Below, piece after piece: positions 40,082 to 46,484 of a stretch of DNA of 64,000 nt; within the stretch, counting starts at the first letter, position 1; each line of letters starts with the position of its first letter. Under the pieces are notes generated by a model. That model was not told the DNA's origin, did not search any database, and saw only the letters and a program-made list of their open reading frames with translations. The stretch comes from Rhodoferax sp. OV413 (GTDB lineage: Bacteria > Pseudomonadota > Gammaproteobacteria > Burkholderiales > Burkholderiaceae_C): NCBI RefSeq assembly GCF_900104385.1, contig NZ_FNJA01000004.1:62001-126000 (forward strand), read 5' to 3'. A program made the position numbers and the translations under genes.

Positions 40082-40412
40082 CGCCATCTCCTTCTAGTTT
40101 CAGCTTCAGATCGCGCAGCACGCCGAGGCGCTTGCGCTCGAACTTTGAAATCCAGCGCGCATGGATCTCATGCAGCGGCACCGGGTTCAGGTAGTGCAGC
40201 TTCTCCCGCCCTTGCCAGACGACGGCAACCAGGTTCGCGTCCTCCAGCAGCTGCAAGTGCTGCGTCACGGCCTGGCGCGTCATGTCCATGTGCTCGCACA
40301 GCGCCGACAGCGTCTGGCCGTTGTCCTGGTGCAGCTGGTCCAGCAGACGCCTGCGCCCTGGGTCGGCCAGCGCCTTGAATACCTTGTCCAACTCCGAGGG
40401 CCTTGCTTCCAT
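40068..40412 (-). CDS. ArsR-family winged-helix repressor, probably leaderless
   Basis: 114 residues from ATG 40412 (MEARPSELDKVFKAL). ArsR/SmtB fold: ALADPGRRRLLDQL, LSALCEHMDMTRQAVTQHLQLLEDA as recognition region, wing ending KLHYLNP. There is no cysteine pair for metals, so it is of the kind paired with AHSA1 proteins. Earlier in-frame starts at 40421 (ATG) and 40430 (TTG) overlap the -10 box and would lie upstream of the predicted transcript start. Confidence 0.88.
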   Translation of the reverse strand: MEARPSELDKVFKALADPGRRRLLDQLHQDNGQTLSALCEHMDMTRQAVTQHLQLLEDANLVAVVWQGREKLHYLNPVPLHEIHARWISKFERKRLGVLRDLKLKLEGDGDEKT

Positions 40413-40419
40413 GGAGTGC

Positions 40420-40449
40420 ATTATAGGCAAGCATTTACTTGCATGTCAA
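40420..40449 (-). promoter_or_regulatory. Near-consensus promoter and operator of the arsR operon
   Basis: Read on the minus strand: TTGACA (40449-40444), 18-nt spacer, TATAAT (40425-40420), both hexamers perfect. The spacer holds the inverted repeat GCAAG-N6-CTTGC (40442-40427). The expected start of transcription is at about 40413, next to ATG 40412, implying an mRNA with almost no leader. Confidence 0.78.
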
Positions 40450-40488
40450 ATATTGCAATCACCGACGTGCTGGCAGCTGCCTCACCCA

Positions 40489-40558
40489 GAAATTTATATG
40501 TTTTAGGCCTGCAGCGCTTATTTAATCTGCGCTACCAGCTACAGAATAAATAGCAACC
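40489..40558. repeat. Dispersed stem-loop repeat, copy 9 (intergenic)
   Basis: AGCGC (40513-40517) pairs with GCGCT (40529-40533); flanks AAATTTATATGTTTTAGGCC and ACCAGCTACAGAATAAATAG match the family. It lies between arsR and the AEC carrier, downstream of neither. Confidence 0.65.
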
Positions 40559-40591
40559 AGCCTACCAGCGGGCTCAAGCACAATACGGCCC

Positions 40592-41557
40592 GTGCTCCAT
40601 ATCCTCGCCGTCACCTTCCCCTTCTTCGCGCTTGTGCTGGCCGGCTACATCGCCGCCCGCCGGCGCATGCTGCCGCTGGAAGCCATACCGGGCATGAACG
40701 GCTTTGTGCTGTTCTTCGCCCTACCCTGCATGCTGTACCGGTTTGGCGCCAGCACGCCGCTGGCGCAATTGCTGGACGGCAGCGCCTTCTTCACCTACCT
40801 GCTGTGCGGCCTGGCCATCGTGGCAGCCACGGTTTTACTCAGCCGCAATGCGCGCATAGGCTGGAACGATGCAGCGTTCGGAGCGCTGGTGGCGGCGTTT
40901 CCGAATACCGGCTTCATGGGCGTGCCGCTGCTGGTGGCGTTGCTGGGCGCACAGGCGGCGGGGCCGGCGATTGTGGCCATCGTGGTGGACATGGTGGTCA
41001 CCACCTCGCTGTGCATTGCGCTGTCGCGGCTGGACGGCGCCGGCACCCACGGCGTAGGCCATGCGGCGCGGCAGGCACTGCAAGGCGTGCTTCGCAACCC
41101 CATGCCCTGGGCCATCGTGCTGGGCGGTGTGGCCTCAGCCGCGCAGCTGCGGCTACCCGGCCCAGTGATGCAAACCATGGGCCTGCTGGCCGATGCGGCC
41201 TCGCCGGTGGCACTGTTCACCATCGGTGCGGTGCTGGCGCGCTCGCACATGCTCAGCGCGCGCGGCCATGCCCACACGCCGCTGCTGCGCGACTACCTCC
41301 CGGTGGCAGGGGTCAAGCTGTTCATCCACCCGTTGCTGGTGTGGTGCGCGGGGTCGCTGGCGATACGCTGCGGCGTGCCGCTGGACCCGTTTGCCTTCAA
41401 GGTGCTGGTGCTGGTGGCCGCGCTGCCCAGTGCCAGCAATGTAACCCTGCTGGCCGAGCGCTTCGGCGCGGACAACGGCCGCATCGCCCGCATCATCCTG
41501 GTGACCACAGCAGCCGCGTTTGTGACGTTTTCCGCAGCTGTGCGGTGGATGGTCTAG
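40592..41557 (+). CDS. AEC (auxin efflux carrier) family transporter
   Basis: 321 residues from GTG 40592, about ten hydrophobic helices in two halves. Family features are PNTGFMGVPLLVALLG near residue 104 and LVAALPSASNVTLLAERFG near residue 274. Bacterial members move malonate, malate or related acids. It stands alone, convergent with the GntR gene. No strong ribosome binding site is seen before the GTG. Confidence 0.85.
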   Translation: MLHILAVTFPFFALVLAGYIAARRRMLPLEAIPGMNGFVLFFALPCMLYRFGASTPLAQLLDGSAFFTYLLCGLAIVAATVLLSRNARIGWNDAAFGALVAAFPNTGFMGVPLLVALLGAQAAGPAIVAIVVDMVVTTSLCIALSRLDGAGTHGVGHAARQALQGVLRNPMPWAIVLGGVASAAQLRLPGPVMQTMGLLADAASPVALFTIGAVLARSHMLSARGHAHTPLLRDYLPVAGVKLFIHPLLVWCAGSLAIRCGVPLDPFAFKVLVLVAALPSASNVTLLAERFGADNGRIARIILVTTAAAFVTFSAAVRWMV

Positions 41558-41602
41558 CGAAACCAGTGAAGCCTGCTGTTGCCGGCTTTGGGGAGCGGCG
41601 TC

Positions 41603-42286
41603 TCAGCCCATGATGACGCGCTGAACGTCATTCTGCAGGCTGCGCAAATGGGCCCGCATGGCACCCTTGGCGCCCTCTACGTCCTTCTTGCGCAGGGCGT
41701 AAATGATTTCGCCATGTTCGTGGTGGTTTTCTTTCTGGCGGTGCAGCGGACTGTGCAGGCGGAACAGGCGTGAGTCATCGCGCAACTGCTGGATCAGCCG
41801 CGGCAGCACGACGTTACCGCTGGCCTGTGCAATAAAAAGGTGAAAACGGTCGTCGAAATGCCAGTGCTCGGTTTCCGTATGCTGGCCTCCATTGAGCGCA
41901 TCCACCTCTGCAGCCAGACTCACCAGGTCCGCCTCGTCGATGCGGTTGATGGCCAGGGCAATCGCCTCGCACTCCAGCAACTCGCGGGTGCGCATGGAGT
42001 CGAAATATTCCTTGGTGCCCACGCTGCGCACCGAATACGAGCGCGCATCGCGCCGCACCAACAGGCCTTCTCCGGCCAGCCGCCCCAGAGCCTCCCGCAT
42101 GGGGGTTCGGGAGATGCCCAATTCGTCGGCAATCTTCCCCTCCAGCAGCGTGCTGCCGGCGGAGATTTTCCGGTCCAGGATCAGCTCGCGCATGCGGATG
42201 TAAGCCTGCTCGGACAGGCTGGCCGAGCGCACTTCCAGTGCTCCTAGCGGGGGCATGGCGGTGGGCGATTCCAGAACGCTCGACAT
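41603..42286 (-). CDS. GntR-family (FCD) regulator of the split amino-acid catabolic locus
   Basis: 227 residues. The winged helix shows ELGISRTPMREALGRLAGEGL (written in two parts: ELGISRTPMR, EALGRLAGEGL); the FCD domain keeps DDRFHLFI and HGEIIYAL. It is the last gene of the leftward operon that starts with the DapA homologue. The GTATAC hexamers in the divergent control region at 46422-46444 resemble sites of this family, so it probably represses both arms. The effector is likely the substrate or an intermediate. Confidence 0.9.
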   Translation of the reverse strand: MSSVLESPTAMPPLGALEVRSASLSEQAYIRMRELILDRKISAGSTLLEGKIADELGISRTPMREALGRLAGEGLLVRRDARSYSVRSVGTKEYFDSMRTRELLECEAIALAINRIDEADLVSLAAEVDALNGGQHTETEHWHFDDRFHLFIAQASGNVVLPRLIQQLRDDSRLFRLHSPLHRQKENHHEHGEIIYALRKKDVEGAKGAMRAHLRSLQNDVQRVIMG

Positions 42287-42333
42287 GTTGGGGATACCTT
42301 ATGGTTGGTGGCTGTGTCGCCGGGATTATCTCC

Positions 42334-43788
42334 TCACAGCCATTTTGCCAACGGGCTGCCGGCGACTGGCTCGCGGGGCCGCAAGCAAGGCTGAAATTGG
42401 CCGTCACCCGCCTGGGCCATGAACACGCCATCACGCCACACCATACGCCCGCGCGACAGCGTCAGCGCCGGCCAGCAGCGCAGGTTCTGGCCTTCGTAAG
42501 GCGTGTAGTCGCAGGCGCTGTGCAGCATCGCGTGGGTCAGAACCTGTTCTTGCCCTGGCTCGAACATGTTCCAGACCACCAGGTCAGCGTCGCTGCCCAC
42601 GGCAATCGTGCCCTTCTTGGGATACAGGCCGTACAGCCGGGCCGGGTTGGTGGAGGTGAGCTCGACAAAGCGGTGGATGTCGATACGCCCGCCCAGCACA
42701 CCCTCGCTCAGCAGCAGGGGCAGTCGGGTCTCTACCCCCGGGATGCCATTGGGCACCTGGTTGAACGGCGCCTGCTCCCCGGCCAGGCGTTTGCCCTGCG
42801 GGCCGTAGTAGTTGAAGGGCGCGTGGTCGGACGAGACGATGGTGAACAGGCCATTGGCCAGGCCGTTCCAGATCACCTGCTGGTTGCCCTTGTCGCGCGG
42901 CGGCGGGCTGCAGATACAGCGCATGCCGTGGGCGTGGTCATCCCCCTGGGGCTGCAAGTCGTCGGCACTCAGGAACAGATACTGTGGGCAGGTCTCGGCA
43001 TAAATCGGCAGGCCGCGGCCGCGCGCCCAGTGGATTTGCTCGACCGCCTCCTGGCCCGACACGTGGACGATCAGGATCGGCGTGTCCACCAGCTCGGACA
43101 AGGCGATGGCACGGTGTGTCGCCTCCCGCTCCACGACCATGGGCCGTGAGTTGCCGTGGTAGCTGGGCGCGGCCAGCCCGGCGGCCAATAGATGCTCAGT
43201 CAACCAACCGATGCAGTCGCTGTTCTCGGCATGAACCATGGTCATCGCCCCATGCTGGCGGGCCGTGGCCAGCACCTCGATGATCTGCCGGTCGTCCAGC
43301 TTCAGGTCATCGTAGGTCATGTAGATCTTGAGCGAGGTGTAGCCCTGGCCGATCAGCCTGGGCAGCTCTTCGCGCGTGACCGTGTGGGTGGCGTCCGACA
43401 CGATCAAATGGAAGGCATAGTCGATCACCGCCTTGCCATCCGCGCGGCGGTGGTAGTCGTCCACAGCCTCCTGCAAGGAATGGCCTTTTTGCTGTGCCGC
43501 AAACGGAATCACGGTGGTGGTGCCGCCGCAGGCCGCCGACCGGGTGCCGGTGAAGAAGTCGTCAGAAAACACCGCACCGTCGCTGGTGGGCTGGTCCAGG
43601 TGCACATGGCCATCCACGCCACCGGGGGTGACCAGACGCCCCAGGGCATCGATCACCTCGCCGGCCTCGCCGGACAGGTCTTTGGCGATGGCGACGATGC
43701 GCCCGTCGCGTATGCCGATGTCGGCCTGGTAGCGGTCGCCCGAGGTGGCGATGTCGGCGTTTTTAACGATCAGGTCGTAAGTGTCCAC
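42334..43788 (-). CDS. Dihydropyrimidinase/hydantoinase-type cyclic amidohydrolase
   Basis: 484 residues from GTG 43788: AGGAG (43801-43797) is 8 nt from it but only 2 nt from the TTG at 43794. Binuclear metal site complete: GVDGHVHLDQ, carboxylated Lys in SLKIYMTYDD, His in MVHAENSD, His in LIVHVSGQ and Asp in SSDHAPF. Such enzymes open cyclic amides (dihydropyrimidines, hydantoins) with water. It sits between permease and regulator genes, so it is part of the pathway. Substrate not determined. Confidence 0.92.
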   Translation of the reverse strand: MDTYDLIVKNADIATSGDRYQADIGIRDGRIVAIAKDLSGEAGEVIDALGRLVTPGGVDGHVHLDQPTSDGAVFSDDFFTGTRSAACGGTTTVIPFAAQQKGHSLQEAVDDYHRRADGKAVIDYAFHLIVSDATHTVTREELPRLIGQGYTSLKIYMTYDDLKLDDRQIIEVLATARQHGAMTMVHAENSDCIGWLTEHLLAAGLAAPSYHGNSRPMVVEREATHRAIALSELVDTPILIVHVSGQEAVEQIHWARGRGLPIYAETCPQYLFLSADDLQPQGDDHAHGMRCICSPPPRDKGNQQVIWNGLANGLFTIVSSDHAPFNYYGPQGKRLAGEQAPFNQVPNGIPGVETRLPLLLSEGVLGGRIDIHRFVELTSTNPARLYGLYPKKGTIAVGSDADLVVWNMFEPGQEQVLTHAMLHSACDYTPYEGQNLRCWPALTLSRGRMVWRDGVFMAQAGDGQFQPCLRPREPVAGSPLAKWL

Positions 43789-43815
43789 GTGCAAGTCTCC
43801 TGTTGCTGATGTTGG

Positions 43816-44541
43816 CTAGCGTTGTTCCATCATCTCGGCGGCGCGTATTGGCGCCTGCCCTTCGCTGGCGTTGCCGTAGGCACGGCCGTAATAGGCCTCG
43901 ATGCGGCGCTGCACAAAGTCCCATATCGAGGTGAGCAGCAGGTAGTACAGCGCTGCGACCAGGAACAGCTCCAGCACCATGAACTTCTCCTGGATCAGCA
44001 CCTGGGTGCGACGCAGCAGCTCTTCCATCGAGATCACCGAGGTCACCGAGGTGGTCTTCAGCAAACCGTTGATGCTGTTGCCCAGGGTTGGCACGATCAG
44101 GCGCATGGCTTGCGGCATGATGATGTCGCGCAGGGTCTGGGCGCCGGTGAAGCCCATGGCCCGGGCGGCGTTGGTCTGACCGACGGGAACCGACTGGATG
44201 CCGCCCCGCACAATCTCGGCCAGGTAGGCGGCCTCGTTCAGGATCAGGCCCAGCAGCGCGGACTCGATCACCGAAAACTTCAGGCCCAGCTGCGGCAGCC
44301 CGGTGTAGATGATGATCAGCTGAACCATCAGCGGCGTACCGCGAAACAGCCAGATGTAGAAGTGCGCGGGCGCGTTCAGCCAGCGGCTCTTGGACAGCCG
44401 GGCCAGGGCAAGCAAGCAGCCCAGCACCAGCCCCCCGACAATCGCCGCCAGTGTCAGCCAGACGGTGGTTACCACGCCCCCCAGGATGAACGGGTTTAAC
44501 AGATATTCCCAAAAACCCGACCAGCTCCAGCCTTGTCCCAT
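43816..44541 (-). CDS. Polar amino acid ABC transporter permease (HisM/GlnP-like)
   Basis: 241 residues, AAGGAG 7 nt before ATG 44541. Five hydrophobic helices, the early motif FRGTPLMVQLIIIYTGLP and the EAA-type loop GQTNAARAMGFTGAQT. Only one permease gene is present in the locus, so the channel would be a homodimer as in glutamine importers. The matching ATPase is on the opposite arm (50733), 6 kb away. Confidence 0.92.
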   Translation of the reverse strand: MGQGWSWSGFWEYLLNPFILGGVVTTVWLTLAAIVGGLVLGCLLALARLSKSRWLNAPAHFYIWLFRGTPLMVQLIIIYTGLPQLGLKFSVIESALLGLILNEAAYLAEIVRGGIQSVPVGQTNAARAMGFTGAQTLRDIIMPQAMRLIVPTLGNSINGLLKTTSVTSVISMEELLRRTQVLIQEKFMVLELFLVAALYYLLLTSIWDFVQRRIEAYYGRAYGNASEGQAPIRAAEMMEQR

Positions 44542-44578
44542 TGCATTTCTCCTTGGGGAATGTGCCGTTAATTTCTAC

Positions 44579-45412
44579 TTAGGTCGCCGGGCCTTTGACG
44601 ACGATGGCGCCGTCGATCGGCTTCACGCCGTAGCTAGTGAACAGTTTCTGAAAGCTGCCATCGGCGCGCATATCGTTCAGCACCTTGGCAATGGTGTCGG
44701 CCAGCGGCTTGTTCTTCAGCGCGACCGCCACGGGGGTGGGAAACAGGCCCGATAGCACCCGTTCGAAATCGCCGCGCTTCTGGTATTCGGCACCGGTGGA
44801 GTCGATCGACAGCGCCACCTCGACCTGGCCTGCGCGCAGCGACTGGAAGGACATGGCAAAGTTCTCGAAGGTACGGATATTCATACCCTTCAAGCCCTTG
44901 TCGGTCAGCTGCTTGTCGAGTTCGCGGGTCTTGCGCTCCTCGAAGCCGCCGAGCTCCACGCCAATGGTTTTGCCCGCCAGGTCTTCCAGCTTGCTGATCT
45001 TGCCGGGGTTGCCCTTGGCGGTGGAGATGCTGATGGCCTGGTCTTCGTAGGCCAGCATCTGCATCAGCTTGGCGCGCTCATCGGTGTAGAAAATGCCGGT
45101 GTTGATCATGTCCCAGCGCCCGGCCTGCAGCCCGGGCACCATGGCCGAGAACTCGATGCGCACGTATTCCGGCTTGAGACACAGGCGCTTGGCGATCTCT
45201 TCGCCCAGCTCCACCCGCATGCCCTTGAGCGTGCCGGTCTGGTCCACATACTGCAGGGGCGGCAGCGTAGGGTTGACCGACATGGTCAAGGTACCTTTCT
45301 TCACCAGCTGCGACTCCGGGACGCTGTATTTACAGTCCTGTGCCTGCGCCTGGGCCTGGGTGGCCCCCAAGATGGCGGCGATGGAAACAAGGGCAAACGA
45401 AAACTTCATCAT
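44579..45412 (-). CDS. Amino acid ABC transporter binding protein (family 3)
   Basis: 277 residues from ATG 45412 with AAGGAA upstream. Signal peptide about 1-24 (TQAQAQAQ). SBP_bac_3 features: GTLTMSVNPTLPPLQYVD, GMRVELGEEIAKRL and FYTDERAKLMQML. It captures a polar or modified amino acid in the periplasm for the permease encoded 37 nt downstream. Ligand not predictable. Confidence 0.92.
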   Translation of the reverse strand: MMKFSFALVSIAAILGATQAQAQAQDCKYSVPESQLVKKGTLTMSVNPTLPPLQYVDQTGTLKGMRVELGEEIAKRLCLKPEYVRIEFSAMVPGLQAGRWDMINTGIFYTDERAKLMQMLAYEDQAISISTAKGNPGKISKLEDLAGKTIGVELGGFEERKTRELDKQLTDKGLKGMNIRTFENFAMSFQSLRAGQVEVALSIDSTGAEYQKRGDFERVLSGLFPTPVAVALKNKPLADTIAKVLNDMRADGSFQKLFTSYGVKPIDGAIVVKGPAT

Positions 45413-45470
45413 GGTGGTTCCTTTGGTAGCGGTTGGAGGAGGTGGAGGCAAGGCGAGATCTGGCAGAAGT

Positions 45471-46367
45471 TCAACGGGAAATCGAGTTCAGCAGGCCCAG
45501 CTTGTCGAGCGCGCTGCGCAGCTCGGCCGCGTCGGCTGCAGGCAGGGGCAAGCGCGGCGCACGCGGTTTGCCCACTGGCAGACCCATCATGTCCAGCGCG
45601 TCTTTCGAGGCGGCCACATAGCGGTGGCCGCCGACCCACTTCACGATGGGCAGCATTTTTTTGTACAGGGCCAGGGCCTGGTCCATGTCTTTTTCGTCGG
45701 CCACCAGCTCGAACAAACGGGCTGACATGTGTGGAATCAAGTTGGAGCACACCGCCACCCAGCCCTGGGCGCCCAGCCAGAATGACTCGTAGCCCAGAAT
45801 GCCGGCAAACACCGTCATGCGGTCGCCGCACAGGTCGATGATGTCGCGCACGCGGGTGACTTCCAGCGTGGACTCCTTGATGTAGCAGCAGTTGTCGATC
45901 TGCGACAAGCGCGCCACGATGGGAGGCGTCAGGTCCACATTGGCGGTGGCCGGATTGTTGTACAGCATGATGGGAATGCTGATCGCCTCGCCCACCTTGC
46001 GGTAGTGCGCGAACAGCTCGTCTTCTGTAGGGCACGAATAGAAAGGCGGAATGACCATCACGCCGTCGGCGCCCATCTCCTGCGCCTCCTTGCTGAGACG
46101 GACGCATTCATCGGTCCACTCCGCGCCGGTACCGATCAGCACCGGCACCCGCTTGTTCGCGGTCTTGATGCAGGTATCAATGACCAGTTGGCGCTCATCC
46201 GGCGTCAGCGACAGAAATTCGCCGGTGCTGCCCAAGGGAATCAGCCCATGGATGCCCTGCTCTATCTGCCAGTCCACCAGCCGCTGCAGGGCGGGCACAT
46301 CGACATGCTTGCCGTCCGCCGTCAAAGGGGTGATCAGAACGGTGTAGGTACCACGGAATTTGCGCAT
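45471..46367 (-). CDS. DapA-family (dihydrodipicolinate synthase-like) lyase/aldolase
   Basis: 298 residues from ATG 46367 (MRKFRGTYT); the frame stays open for 1 kb more antisense to the fused oxidoreductase, which is not coding. Family features: PLGSTGEF, catalytic Tyr in IMLYNNP and Schiff-base Lys in CYIKEST near residue 166. Apart from lysine synthesis, this family cleaves or deaminates 2-keto acids, for example pyrroline-4-hydroxy-2-carboxylate in hydroxyproline use. Heading a catabolic operon next to an amine dehydrogenase, it is probably catabolic. Confidence 0.9.
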   Translation of the reverse strand: MRKFRGTYTVLITPLTADGKHVDVPALQRLVDWQIEQGIHGLIPLGSTGEFLSLTPDERQLVIDTCIKTANKRVPVLIGTGAEWTDECVRLSKEAQEMGADGVMVIPPFYSCPTEDELFAHYRKVGEAISIPIMLYNNPATANVDLTPPIVARLSQIDNCCYIKESTLEVTRVRDIIDLCGDRMTVFAGILGYESFWLGAQGWVAVCSNLIPHMSARLFELVADEKDMDQALALYKKMLPIVKWVGGHRYVAASKDALDMMGLPVGKPRAPRLPLPAADAAELRSALDKLGLLNSISR

Positions 46368-46408
46368 ATTTGGCTTCGCTTCTGGTGTGGAAAGCAGTGT
46401 TTTACGAC

Positions 46409-46459
46409 TTGCTTTCTTAATGTATACGTGTAGTATACGTATACGTTTCAGCAAATCAA
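46409..46459. promoter_or_regulatory. Divergent promoters with GTATAC operator cluster
   Basis: Three GTATAC hexamers lie at 46422-46427, 46433-46438 and 46439-46444. Candidate rightward promoter: TTGCTT (46409-46414), N16, TAGTAT (46431-46436). Candidate leftward promoter: TTGATT (46459-46454), N16, TATACT (46437-46432). Both -10 boxes fall in the operator, so one bound repressor would silence both arms. Binding by the GntR protein at 41603 is inferred. Confidence 0.6.
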
Positions 46460-46484
46460 GCCGATTTACAAATATTCGTCCACC

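Noticed and set aside
38174-40378. A 734-codon plus-strand frame across methyltransferase, hydrolase, SRPBCC and ArsR genes
   Set aside because: It runs antisense to three well-supported genes and its product is compositionally biased without domains.
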